DNA of 64,000 nucleotides, taken from the NCBI GenBank assembly GCA_031415695.1, contig JANOSH010000056.1:179596-243595 (forward strand). Direction: 5' to 3'. Below, piece by piece: positions 1 through 8,227 of this stretch. The stretch comes from JANOSH01 sp031415695 (GTDB lineage Bacteria > Actinomycetota > Acidimicrobiia > Acidimicrobiales > Ilumatobacteraceae). The notes below the pieces were generated by a model, which did not search any database, had not been told where the DNA came from, and saw nothing but the letters and a program-made list of their open reading frames with translations. The first letter of the stretch is position 1; the number at the start of each line of letters is the position of its first letter. The translations under genes and the position numbers were made by a program.

Positions 1-2
1 AA

Positions 3-236
3 ATCTCGCTCGGGCTCATGATGGGCGCGTCGCTGTTTGGCTATTTGGTACGTCTAGCGCTTATCTTTTGTGGATACCTACTGGTGCGTGACGCCGGTTG
101 GTTCCGAAAGACACCTTTCGGCGCGGCAATAATCGTCACGCATCTCGGACTCCTGCTGTGGGAAATCCGGTTCATCTCCGCCTCGCTGGCCTTCCCCGGT
201 CTCAAGCCGGCCAACACGACAGGGAACCCTACGTGA
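3..236 (+). CDS. ATP synthase subunit I-like membrane protein, C-terminal part
   Basis: The reading frame is open to the left edge, so the start may lie outside the window; an internal ATG is at 18. The visible part has two hydrophobic segments, roughly residues 5-25 and 35-55 counted from that ATG, and a short polar tail. A small two-helix or longer membrane protein directly before atpB is typical of AtpI, which helps assemble the c-ring. No AtpI signature is strong enough to prove it, so the call rests mainly on position. Its stop overlaps the GTG start of atpB (GTGA). Confidence 0.6.
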   Translation: MSLGLMMGASLFGYLVRLALIFCGYLLVRDAGWFRKTPFGAAIIVTHLGLLLWEIRFISASLAFPGLKPANTTGNPT

Positions 237-997
237 ACATCCTTGCCGAGCAACTCGTCTTCCCGCCGCTGTCCCACATCTTGCGGTGGAAAGAGCTTGC
301 CCCAGGTTTCAACAAAGTCGCGCTCATAAGTGTGCTAGCGACATTGATCACCTTGGCGATCTTTGCGCTCGCCGGTGGCGGCGACCCGCTCAAGGCACCA
401 CGAGGCATCAAGAACTTCGCTGAAATGATCATCGAGTTCATCCAAAAGAGCGTCATTCAGCAGACAATGGGCGAGCACGGCATGGGCTGGACTCCGTTCC
501 TGCTCACGATTTTCTGCTTCGTGTTCCTTACCAATATCACCGGTATTATTCCCACGTTCCAGATGCCAGCTAACGCCCGTTTGGCGGCCCCGCTGTTCTT
601 GGCCGTCATCGTGTGGATTACCTTCATAGTTGTTGGCCTCAAACATCAGGGTTTGGGCTACATCGGGCACTTGGCGTGGCCCCCGGGTGTGCCCGTTGCT
701 CTCAAGCCCCTGGTCGGCGTCATCGAACTGGTCTCCACCATCTTGGTGCGGCCCTTCTCACTAGCCGTGCGACTCTTTGCCAACATGATGGCCGGTCACA
801 TCTTGTTGTTCACCTTCGCGCTCATGACCAAGACCCTGCTGAAAAGCGTTCTGGTGTTGAAGTTCTTGGCGATCTTCCCGCTCCTGATGCTGATTTTCCT
901 CACAGCGTTCGAAGTGTTGGTTGCGTTCCTGCAGGCCTATATCTTCGCCATGTTGACAGCCGTGTATATCGGTTCGTCTGCTCATCCCGAGCACTAA
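233..997 (+). CDS. atpB: F0F1 ATP synthase subunit a
   Basis: Membrane subunit a of the F0 sector, forming the two proton half-channels against the c-ring. The 254-residue product is strongly hydrophobic. Near residue 180 it carries the family hallmark RPFSLAVRLFANMMAGH, whose Arg in AVRLF corresponds to the essential stator arginine. I chose GTG at 233 because it gives the usual N-terminus before the first helix and overlaps the previous stop by GTGA; the longer frame from 98 only adds sequence antisense to real coding. It is followed by atpE after 65 bp. Confidence 0.93.
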   Translation: MNILAEQLVFPPLSHILRWKELAPGFNKVALISVLATLITLAIFALAGGGDPLKAPRGIKNFAEMIIEFIQKSVIQQTMGEHGMGWTPFLLTIFCFVFLTNITGIIPTFQMPANARLAAPLFLAVIVWITFIVVGLKHQGLGYIGHLAWPPGVPVALKPLVGVIELVSTILVRPFSLAVRLFANMMAGHILLFTFALMTKTLLKSVLVLKFLAIFPLLMLIFLTAFEVLVAFLQAYIFAMLTAVYIGSSAHPEH

Positions 998-1062
998 ATT
1001 CCCTCGTACACCCGCAAGTTCTCGATTCCCGAGATCCCCTGAGCACAGGAGAGAAACACATA

Positions 1063-1299
1063 ATGGAAGCAGCTGCGATCCTCGCTGAGACGACCGGCAA
1101 CGTTGCAGGGTTCGCCTATGGCCTCGCCGCCATCGGCCCCGGCATCGGTATTGGTTACATCGTTGGAAAGTCTGTCGAGGCCATGGCCCGTCAGCCCGAA
1201 GCGGCCGGTATGGTCCGAACCACCATGTTCCTCGGTATTGCCTTCACCGAAGCGCTTGCGCTCATCGGCTTCGTCGTCGTCTTCCTCGTCAAGACCTGA
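1063..1299 (+). CDS. atpE: F0F1 ATP synthase subunit c
   Basis: Proteolipid subunit of the rotating c-ring. The 78-residue hairpin has a glycine-rich first helix (AAIGPGIGIGYIVGK), the polar loop RQP at about residues 43-45, and a second helix with the proton-carrying Glu63 in GIAFTEALAL. No extra Na+-ligand pattern is obvious, so proton coupling is most likely. ATG 1063 is preceded by a good AGGAGAG ribosome site at about 1046-1052. Longer in-frame extensions upstream run through atpB and are rejected. Confidence 0.95.
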   Translation: MEAAAILAETTGNVAGFAYGLAAIGPGIGIGYIVGKSVEAMARQPEAAGMVRTTMFLGIAFTEALALIGFVVVFLVKT

Positions 1300-1351
1300 T
1301 CCGGACGCTTAGCCCGGTCCCAAGTCCAATCCGACGAGGAGTACGTCACCC

Positions 1352-1984
1352 ATGAGTTCAGCCGTCATCTCGGTTGCGGGGGGTCGTCTTGTCGCTGTGC
1401 GCCTAGTGCGCGCCGGCGACGAGCCAACCACCACCGTCGCCGGAAAAACCGAGACCACCGAGGCCGCCGATGGCACAAAGGCCGAGACCGTTGAAAAAGA
1501 GCCGAGCCCGCTCGAGGTCGACCTCAAAGAACTGTATTGGGGTTTAGGCGCGTTCTTGGTGCTGCTTGCTCTTATGCGGTTTGTGTTTTATCCCCGTGTT
1601 GCGGGCGCCATGAACGCCCGCTCAGCGCACATCACCCAAACCCTGGCCGATGCCGATGGCATTCGTGACTCTGCGCAATCCGACGTCTCGGCCTACGGCA
1701 CCAAACTGGCCGAGATCAAAGCCGAGGCTGCTGCTCGGGTCGACGCGGCTCGTCAAACAGTCGAAGCCGAACGCCAGACACGTCTTACCGAGGTCAATGC
1801 ACGCATCAGCACGCTTCGAGCCTCCGCCCTCGCCGATGCCGACGCCGCTCGGGCGTCAGTTTCGGGCCAGGTGTCCGATGCCGCCGGCGACGTGGTGTCG
1901 ACCATCTCGCGCATGGTGCTCGGTAAGACCCCCGACGACTCCGCCGTTCGCACTGCGGTGAGCGCCGCGATGGGAAGCAACTGA
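1352..1984 (+). CDS. F0F1 ATP synthase b-type subunit (first copy, b'-like)
   Basis: A 210-residue peripheral-stalk subunit. The first 50 residues are polar and rich in Thr, Glu and Ala. A single membrane helix follows (about 57-78, YWGLGAFLVLLALMRFVFYP), then a long charged Ala/Glu-rich coiled coil. The architecture is that of b/b' subunits, and a second b-type gene follows 2 bp downstream, so this stalk is probably a b-b' heterodimer. The long polar N-terminus is unusual and could hold an alternative start. A GAGGAG motif lies about 11 bases before the ATG. Confidence 0.85.
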   Translation: MSSAVISVAGGRLVAVRLVRAGDEPTTTVAGKTETTEAADGTKAETVEKEPSPLEVDLKELYWGLGAFLVLLALMRFVFYPRVAGAMNARSAHITQTLADADGIRDSAQSDVSAYGTKLAEIKAEAAARVDAARQTVEAERQTRLTEVNARISTLRASALADADAARASVSGQVSDAAGDVVSTISRMVLGKTPDDSAVRTAVSAAMGSN

Positions 1985-1986
1985 TC

Positions 1987-2553
1987 ATGTCCATACTTTC
2001 GTCGATTGCTATCAAGCTGGCCGAGGCCGAAGGCGGCGAGCACGGCGGTATTACCACGCCGTATTCTTGGCTGCCGGAATGGTACGAAATTGTCTTTGGT
2101 GGCCTGGCGTCGGTCATCGTGCTCGGTGGTCTGGCCAAGTTCGCAATACCCGCCCTGAAGAAGGCCCTTGCGGCCCGCACCGAAGGTATCGAAAAGGATC
2201 TCGTTCACGCCCACAACAACAAGGTGTCTGCCGAGAATCAGGCGTCGTTCGTTCGGGGTAACTTGGGCGATATCGAAGCCGAACGAGCCCGCCTTATGGC
2301 CGAGGCCGACGAGACAGCCGAGCGAGTATTGAGCGAGGGTCGGGCCCGCATTGAGGTCGACGCTCGTGAGCTCGAATCTCGGGCGCAGGGTGAAATCGCC
2401 GCGGGAGGCAATCGTTTCCTAACCGAGATTCAGGCCAACGTCTCGTCGATCGCTGCAGCCGCCACTGAGCATGTTGTGCGTGGTCAACTCGACCAGGCAA
2501 CCCATGTTCAACTCATCGACGATGTTATTGCCCGGATCGGAGCCTCACGATGA
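1987..2553 (+). CDS. atpF: F0F1 ATP synthase subunit b (second b-type gene)
   Basis: A 188-residue b subunit: a short N-terminus, a membrane helix at about residues 34-54 (IVFGGLASVIVLGGLAKFAIP), then a continuous charged helix with many Ala, Glu and Arg residues predicted to dimerise and bind delta. It lies between the first b-type gene and atpH, overlapping atpH by ATGA. The name atpF is given because this copy directly precedes atpH, as b normally does. Which of the two is b and which is b' cannot be settled by eye. Confidence 0.85.
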   Translation: MSILSSIAIKLAEAEGGEHGGITTPYSWLPEWYEIVFGGLASVIVLGGLAKFAIPALKKALAARTEGIEKDLVHAHNNKVSAENQASFVRGNLGDIEAERARLMAEADETAERVLSEGRARIEVDARELESRAQGEIAAGGNRFLTEIQANVSSIAAAATEHVVRGQLDQATHVQLIDDVIARIGASR

Positions 2554-3074
2554 GCGACGCACTCGACGCCTACGCCAACGCCATGTTCGACGTTGCCCAG
2601 TCCGAGGGTCGGCTCGACACCGTGGAAGACGAACTCTTCCGCCTCGGCCAGACTCTCGAAAACTCCGACTCGCTGCGCAACGCCTTGACCGACGAGAACA
2701 TACCGGCCGGTAAGCGCCAAGCGATCGTCGAAGACCTTTTCGGCGGCAAGGTCAGCTCGACCACCACCCAATTGGTCAGCTTCGTTGTCGGTTCCGGCCG
2801 CTCACGCGATCTGTCCCAAATCATTTCTCGGCTCGGCGACCGTGTGGCTGCCACCAAGCAGAAGGCCGTTGCCGAAGTGCGCACAGCCGTTCCTCTTAGC
2901 GACGATCAAACCCACCGTTTGGCCACCGCGTTGGCGCATGCCACAGGCAAGTCCGTTGTGGTGAAGAACATCATTGATCCGTCCATCCTCGGTGGTCTCG
3001 TTGCTCAGGTGGGCGATCAGATTATCGACGGGTCGGTCCGCACGCGGCTCGACCAACTCAAGGCGAAGCTCTAG
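2550..3074 (+). CDS. atpH: F0F1 ATP synthase subunit delta
   Basis: A 174-residue OSCP/delta subunit linking the peripheral stalk to the top of the alpha3beta3 head. The N-terminal helical domain begins with ALDAYANAMFDVAQSEG, like the YAxALFE start of the family. The C-terminal part ends with the conserved IDPSILGGLVAQVGDQIIDG, followed by a short basic tail. Length is normal for a free-standing delta subunit, unlike the b-delta fusion of mycobacteria. ATG overlaps the b stop (ATGA), indicating translational coupling. Confidence 0.94.
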   Translation: MSDALDAYANAMFDVAQSEGRLDTVEDELFRLGQTLENSDSLRNALTDENIPAGKRQAIVEDLFGGKVSSTTTQLVSFVVGSGRSRDLSQIISRLGDRVAATKQKAVAEVRTAVPLSDDQTHRLATALAHATGKSVVVKNIIDPSILGGLVAQVGDQIIDGSVRTRLDQLKAKL

Positions 3075-3089
3075 GAGATACGACACACC

Positions 3090-4697
3090 ATGGCAGAGCT
3101 CACAATCAACGCAGCCGACATTGCGTCGGCCATCAAGCGGAATCTAGAAGGCTTCGAGGGAGTGCTAGAGGCGCAAACGATCGGCCGTATCACCGAGGTC
3201 GGTGACGGTATCGCTCGCGTGTCGGGTTTACCGAACTGCGCCGTCAACGAGATGCTCGAGTTCGAGGATGGCTCTATCGGCCTAGCCCTCAACCTCGACG
3301 AGCGTTCAATCGGTGCGGTGGTCCTCGGCGAATCGGCCGGCATCGAAGAAGGCCAGGCCGTCAAGGCCACCGGCCGCATCTTGTCGATGCCCGTTGGCGA
3401 CGGCGTGCTCGGCCGAGTGGTCAACGCACTCGGCGAGCCCATCGACGGTAAAGGTCCGCTTGTCGGTACACAGTCACGCCGTATGGAGATCCAAGCGCCC
3501 GGCATCATGGGCCGCCAGCCGGTGCACGAGCCGCTGCAAACCGGTATCAAGGCCATCGACGCCATGACCCCCATTGGTCGTGGTCAGCGAGAGCTCATCA
3601 TCGGCGACCGCAAGACCGGCAAAACCACCGTTGCTATCGACACCATTTTGAACCAGCGTGGCCTTGGTGTGAAGTGCATCTATGTGGCCATTGGTCAAAA
3701 GGGTTCCACCATTGCCCAAACGGTCGAGACGCTGCGAAGCCGTGGTGCCCTTGAATACACCGTTGTCGTTGCCGCTCCGGCATCCGACCCGGCACCCTTC
3801 AAGTACCTTGCTCCCTACGCAGGGTGCGCCATGGGTCAGCATTGGATGGAGAACGGCGAGCACGCCCTTGTCGTGTACGACGACCTGTCCAAACAGGCCG
3901 AGGCATACCGTCAGATGTCACTGCTACTTCGCCGCCCACCGGGCCGCGAGGCCTACCCCGGCGACGTGTTCTATCTGCACTCTCGTCTGCTCGAACGAGC
4001 CGCCAAGCTCTCGGTTGAGAATGGTTCGGGTTCGCTCACAGCGCTCCCGGTCATCGAGACCAAGGCTGGCGACGTCTCGGCGTACATCCCCACCAACGTC
4101 ATCTCCATCACCGATGGCCAGGTCTACCTACAGGACAGTTTGTTCAAGTCCGGCGTGCGTCCTGCTGTCGACGTGGGCATCTCGGTGTCACGTGTGGGCG
4201 GCGCGGCTCAGATCAAGGCCATGAAGTCGGTGTCGGGTACGTTGAAACTCGACCTCGCCCAGTTCCGTGAACTCGAAGCTTTCGCCACGTTTGGTTCCGA
4301 ACTCGACGCCGTATCCAAGGCACAGCTAGAGCGTGGATACCGGCTTGTCGAACTGCTCAAGCAAGGCCTCAACAGCCCCATGCCCGTGCAAGAACAGATT
4401 GTGTCGATCTTCGCTGGTACCAAGGGCTATCTCGACAGCATTCCGGTCCCCGACGTGCGTCGCTTCGAAAGCGAACTCATCGAGCACATGCGTTCCAACC
4501 ATGGCGGCATGCTCGATGGCATGGCGTCCAACTCCAAGGCTGACTTGCCGGCCGAGTTGGGTGCCATCGTTCAGTCGTTCAAGGACAGTTTCGTCGCAAA
4601 GAGCACGGCAGCAACCGCAGCTGCGGTGAACTTCGCTGCGGTCGATGCCAACGAGCTTGGCGATGCCAATAGCGGCAAGACCCTGGCGACGGAGTGA
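3090..4697 (+). CDS. atpA: F0F1 ATP synthase subunit alpha
   Basis: A 535-residue non-catalytic nucleotide-binding subunit of F1. It shows the N-terminal beta-barrel, the P-loop GDRKTGKTTVAID near residue 170, and the family signature PAVDVGISVSRVGGAAQ near 360, which includes the arginine-finger region. The C-terminus ends in a variable Ala/Asn-rich tail about 30 residues long. It starts 15 bp after atpH, with GGAGA upstream of the ATG. Confidence 0.96.
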   Translation: MAELTINAADIASAIKRNLEGFEGVLEAQTIGRITEVGDGIARVSGLPNCAVNEMLEFEDGSIGLALNLDERSIGAVVLGESAGIEEGQAVKATGRILSMPVGDGVLGRVVNALGEPIDGKGPLVGTQSRRMEIQAPGIMGRQPVHEPLQTGIKAIDAMTPIGRGQRELIIGDRKTGKTTVAIDTILNQRGLGVKCIYVAIGQKGSTIAQTVETLRSRGALEYTVVVAAPASDPAPFKYLAPYAGCAMGQHWMENGEHALVVYDDLSKQAEAYRQMSLLLRRPPGREAYPGDVFYLHSRLLERAAKLSVENGSGSLTALPVIETKAGDVSAYIPTNVISITDGQVYLQDSLFKSGVRPAVDVGISVSRVGGAAQIKAMKSVSGTLKLDLAQFRELEAFATFGSELDAVSKAQLERGYRLVELLKQGLNSPMPVQEQIVSIFAGTKGYLDSIPVPDVRRFESELIEHMRSNHGGMLDGMASNSKADLPAELGAIVQSFKDSFVAKSTAATAAAVNFAAVDANELGDANSGKTLATE

Positions 4698-4702
4698 ACT
4701 AG

Positions 4703-5602
4703 ATGGCAGGCGGTCAGGAACGAATCCTCCGAGGACGCATCCGTAGCGTCCAGGCCACCAAGAAGATCACGCGCGCCATGGAACTCATAGCGGCGTCACG
4801 AATCGTCAAGGCACAACAACGGGTACACGCCGCGGTACCGTACTCCGAGCAGATTACCGAGACAGTGAAGGACCTCGCTGCCGCGGGTGGCGAAGTGAAC
4901 TCGCCGTTACTTACTGGCCGTGGAACGACACGCAAGAAATGTTACGTGGCCATTGTGGGCGATCGTGGTTTGTGCGGCGGCTACAACGCAACGGTGCTGC
5001 GCGCCACTGAAGGCGAAATCAAAGCCGATGTGTTGGCCGGCAAGGACTACGAAATCATCGCCGTTGGCCGAAAGGCCGAAGGGTACTTTCGGTTCCGCGG
5101 CTATCACATGGCCGACAAGTACGCCGGTTTCTCCGACGGTCCAACGTACGCGCACGCCAAAGCAATTGGCGAGCGGGTTGTTGCGCTGTACGAAGCCGGC
5201 GAGGTCGACTCTGTCGAATTGGTCTACACCCGATTCGTTTCGGCTGGCTTCCAAGAAGTCGTCATCCGCCCTCTTGTTCCGCTCGATCGTGAACTGCTTG
5301 CAGGTGGCGACGGTAAGCCGTCAGAAGCCAGCGCCAGCTACGAATTCGAACCATCCCCCGAGGTCATCCTCGAAACGCTTCTGCCTCGGTACATCGAGGC
5401 ACGTGTCTATGCCGCGCTTCTCAACGGCGCCGCATCCGAGCACGCGGCACGTCAGCGAGCCATGAAGGCCGCTACCGACAACGCCGAAGAGCTCATCAAG
5501 AACCTGTCGCGCATTATGAACCGTGCCCGCCAGGAATCCATTACGACCGAGATCATGGAAATCGTCAGCGGCGCAGAAGCGCTGTCGGGCGATGCCGCAT
5601 AG
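4703..5602 (+). CDS. atpG: F0F1 ATP synthase subunit gamma
   Basis: A 299-residue central-shaft subunit. The N-terminus (ILRGRIRSVQATKKITRAMELIAASR) and the C-terminal helix (HAARQRAMKAATDNAEELI) match the two conserved coiled-coil strands of gamma. The middle Rossmann-like part contains GDRGLCGGYN. It starts 5 bp after atpA. Nothing unusual was seen in length or composition. Confidence 0.95.
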   Translation: MAGGQERILRGRIRSVQATKKITRAMELIAASRIVKAQQRVHAAVPYSEQITETVKDLAAAGGEVNSPLLTGRGTTRKKCYVAIVGDRGLCGGYNATVLRATEGEIKADVLAGKDYEIIAVGRKAEGYFRFRGYHMADKYAGFSDGPTYAHAKAIGERVVALYEAGEVDSVELVYTRFVSAGFQEVVIRPLVPLDRELLAGGDGKPSEASASYEFEPSPEVILETLLPRYIEARVYAALLNGAASEHAARQRAMKAATDNAEELIKNLSRIMNRARQESITTEIMEIVSGAEALSGDAA

Positions 5603-5616
5603 GAGACACACGAACC

Positions 5617-7071
5617 ATGAGCATGACCACCAACGATCTCAAAGGTACCGACCTGAAAGAGGGACGAGTCGTTTCGATTGCCGGCCCGGTTATCGACGTC
5701 GAGTTCCCGTCGGGTTCATTGCCTGAAATCAACACGGCGCTTGAAATTACCGTCGAAGTCGACGGCAAACCAGTGCGGCTTTTGGCCGAAGTAGCTGGGC
5801 AGATCGGCCGCGGTCGTGTCCGCGCTGTGTGCCTCAAACCCACCGACGGGTTACGCCGCGGCACCCCGGTGCGCAACACCGGCCACGGCATCCAGGTGCC
5901 AGTTGGCGACAAGGTGCTCGGTCACGTCTGGAACGCGTGGGGAGAAGTGCTCGACGGCGAGCCCGGCTACGGCGACGAGATGGAGCGCTGGGAAATCCAC
6001 CGTCCGGCCCCTGCGTTCGACACCCTTGAACCGAAGTCCATCATGTTCGAGACCGGCATCAAGGTCATCGACCTTCTTACCCCGTACCTTCAGGGCGGCA
6101 AGATCGGCCTGTTCGGCGGTGCTGGTGTGGGCAAGACCGTGCTCATCACCGAGATGATCCAGCGTGTCGCCAAGAACCACGGTGGCGTGTCGGTGTTCGC
6201 TGGCGTGGGTGAGCGCACCCGTGAAGGCACCGACCTGCGTCTTGAAATGATGGAATCGGGTGTGTACGAGAAGGCCGCGCTTGTGTTCGGTCAGATGGAC
6301 GAGCCACCGGGCGTGCGGCTACGCGTTGCGCTGTCGGCCCTCACTATGGCCGAGTACTTCCGTGACGTAGCTGGCCAGGACGTGTTGCTGTTTGTCGACA
6401 ACATCTTCCGATTCGTGCAGGCCGGTTCGGAAGTATCCACCCTGCTCGGCCGCATGCCGTCGGCCGTGGGTTACCAGCCCACGCTCGCCGACGAAATGGG
6501 CCAACTACAGGAACGCATTACCTCCACCAAGGGCCGCTCCATCACGTCGTTGCAAGCTGTGTACGTACCCGCCGACGACTACACCGACCCGGCGCCGTTC
6601 ACCACGTTCACCTTCCTCGACGCCACGACCGAACTGTCACGACAGGTTGCTGCCCTTGGCATCTACCCGGCCGTCGACCCGCTCGCTTCCACGTCGTCCA
6701 TCCTCACCCCCGAAGTCGTGGGCGACCGCCATTACAACACTGCTCGTCGGGTGCAGGAAACCCTGCAGCGCTACAAGGAACTCCAAGACATCATCGCCAT
6801 CTTGGGCCTCGACGAACTCTCCGAGGAAGACCGTTTCACGGTCAATAGGGCGCGCAAGATACAGCGATTCTTGTCGCAGCCGTTCTACGTTGCCGAAGTG
6901 TTCACCGGTGTGCAGGGCGAGACCGTGCCGGTCCAGGAAACCGTTGAAAGCTTCGAGGCCATCTTGAAGGGCGATCTCGACCATATCCCCGAGCAGGCGT
7001 TCCTCAACGTCGGTGGCATCGAGCAGGTGCTGGCCAAGGCCAAGGCGCTCGAAGCGGCGGTTGCTGGCTAA
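5617..7071 (+). CDS. atpD: F0F1 ATP synthase subunit beta
   Basis: A 484-residue catalytic subunit that makes ATP. It shows the P-loop GGAGVGKTVLITEMI near residue 165, GERTREG, the Walker B region VLLFVDNIFRF, and the signature PAVDPLASTSS near 355. The C-terminal domain contains LDELSEEDRFTVNRARKIQ in place of the usual DELSEED loop. It follows atpG after 14 bp, with AGGAGA before the ATG. Its TAA stop overlaps the atpC start by one base (TAATG). Confidence 0.97.
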   Translation: MSMTTNDLKGTDLKEGRVVSIAGPVIDVEFPSGSLPEINTALEITVEVDGKPVRLLAEVAGQIGRGRVRAVCLKPTDGLRRGTPVRNTGHGIQVPVGDKVLGHVWNAWGEVLDGEPGYGDEMERWEIHRPAPAFDTLEPKSIMFETGIKVIDLLTPYLQGGKIGLFGGAGVGKTVLITEMIQRVAKNHGGVSVFAGVGERTREGTDLRLEMMESGVYEKAALVFGQMDEPPGVRLRVALSALTMAEYFRDVAGQDVLLFVDNIFRFVQAGSEVSTLLGRMPSAVGYQPTLADEMGQLQERITSTKGRSITSLQAVYVPADDYTDPAPFTTFTFLDATTELSRQVAALGIYPAVDPLASTSSILTPEVVGDRHYNTARRVQETLQRYKELQDIIAILGLDELSEEDRFTVNRARKIQRFLSQPFYVAEVFTGVQGETVPVQETVESFEAILKGDLDHIPEQAFLNVGGIEQVLAKAKALEAAVAG

Positions 7072-7340
7072 TGGCAGGCGGCACCCTCAAGGTCGAAGTG
7101 GTCTCACCCGAAGCTGTGGTGTTTACGGGCGAGGCCACCATGGTCGTTACCCGCACCCTCGGCGGCGGCGATGTGGCATTCATGGCCGGCCATGCGCCGT
7201 TCCTGGCCGCCCTTGCCGACGGTAAAGCACGGGTGCACCTTGTCGGTGGGGGTACGCAGGAGTTCTCGATCCACGGGGGCTTCGTTCAGGTCGACGGCAA
7301 GAAGGTATCTATCTTGTCCGACGCCGCCGAGATCAACTAG
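7071..7340 (+). CDS. atpC: F0F1 ATP synthase subunit epsilon, short form
   Basis: An 89-residue epsilon subunit. It covers only the N-terminal beta-sandwich (LKVEVVSPEAVVFTGEA, then FMAGHAPFLAAL and GGFVQVDGKKVSILSDAAE). The C-terminal two-helix regulatory domain, present in most bacterial epsilon subunits of about 130 residues, is absent: the frame stops directly after the sandwich and no continuation is seen in the other frames. It closes the operon and overlaps atpD by TAATG. The inhibitory C-terminal arm of this enzyme is therefore missing. Confidence 0.93.
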   Translation: MAGGTLKVEVVSPEAVVFTGEATMVVTRTLGGGDVAFMAGHAPFLAALADGKARVHLVGGGTQEFSIHGGFVQVDGKKVSILSDAAEIN

Positions 7341-7421
7341 GACCCGGCCGAACCTGGCCATCTTGGCAACAGTTGCGGACTCGGCCCGTCGGGTCCGGCC
7401 ATGTTCGCAAGAGTTGCGGAT
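7340..7421 (+). repeat. Paired dyad repeats after the ATP synthase operon
   Basis: Two related units, 7357-7380 and 7397-7421, lie 40 bp apart just after atpC. Each is GGCCAT(G/C)TT followed by an interrupted palindrome: GCAACAGTTGC at 7366-7376 in the first, and GCAAGAGTTGC in the second. Arms GGACCCG (7340-7346) and CGGGTCC (7390-7396) enclose the first unit and could form a longer stem. The same pair, in the same orientation relative to transcription, follows the acetoin-type operon at 27851-27917. A terminator, attenuator or mRNA 3'-end element is inferred. Confidence 0.65.
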
Positions 7422-7436
7422 TTGGTCGATAGCGTT

Positions 7437-8210
7437 GTGCCCTTGAGTATCTATCCTTTTCGAACAGCCCTAGTCACCGGCGCGTCGTCGGGTATTGGCG
7501 AAGCGCTTGCCCGTGAACTAGCCGCCGATGGCGTCGCCGTAACGCTTGTGGCTCGTCGGCGCGACCGACTCGACCACATTTGTGCACAGCTGCCGGGTTC
7601 CAGCGTCCTGGAGGCCGACCTATCGACAGCCTCGGGGATCGACATCGTTGCGGCCCACATCGAACGTCGCAAACCCGACCTTGTCGTGAACAACGCTGGT
7701 TTCGGTATCTCCCAACCGTTGCAGGACATTGGCGCCCAGCGGCTAGCCAAACAAATCGCCGTCAATGTCACTGCCGTCACGCTACTAACGCAAGCTGCAC
7801 TGCCCGCCATGCGGTCGGCTAGGCGCGGCTGGATCCTCAACGTCAGCTCCGTCGCCGGAGGCATCCCAGTGCCTAACGGTGGTGTGTACTCGGCGACGAA
7901 GGCGTACGTCACCAACTTCACCGAGAGTCTCGCAATGGAACTTGCGGACACAGGCGTCGTGGCCACGGCATTGCTGCCGGGCTATACGCGCACGCAGTTT
8001 CACGAGGCTGCAGGTATGACCACCGAGGTGTCCAAGATACCGAACCTGGCGTGGCTCACCGCCGAGCGGGTCGCCAAAGAATCGCTAGCGGCGTGCGCGG
8101 CGGGCGAGCTGTTCTCGATCCCCGGCCGCCGGTATCGGGCAACGACGGCTGTGACTCGTTACATGCCCCGCCGCGCTGTGCGCTGGGTAATCGCTCGTCA
8201 GCGCCCCTAA
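7437..8210 (+). CDS. Short-chain dehydrogenase/reductase
   Basis: A classical SDR of about 257 residues, NAD(P)-dependent. It shows the cofactor loop TGASSGIGEALAREL, VNNAGF, the catalytic Ser in LNVSSVAG and Tyr/Lys in YSATKAY. VARRRDRL after beta 2 suggests a preference for NADP. Substrate is unknown. An upstream in-frame ATG at 7401 lies inside the dyad repeat unit, so GTG 7437 or TTG 7443 is a more plausible start; neither has a clear ribosome site. It converges with glpX, 17 bp away. Confidence 0.8.
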   Translation: MPLSIYPFRTALVTGASSGIGEALARELAADGVAVTLVARRRDRLDHICAQLPGSSVLEADLSTASGIDIVAAHIERRKPDLVVNNAGFGISQPLQDIGAQRLAKQIAVNVTAVTLLTQAALPAMRSARRGWILNVSSVAGGIPVPNGGVYSATKAYVTNFTESLAMELADTGVVATALLPGYTRTQFHEAAGMTTEVSKIPNLAWLTAERVAKESLAACAAGELFSIPGRRYRATTAVTRYMPRRAVRWVIARQRP

Positions 8211-8227
8211 CGGCCAGCCGGACGGCT

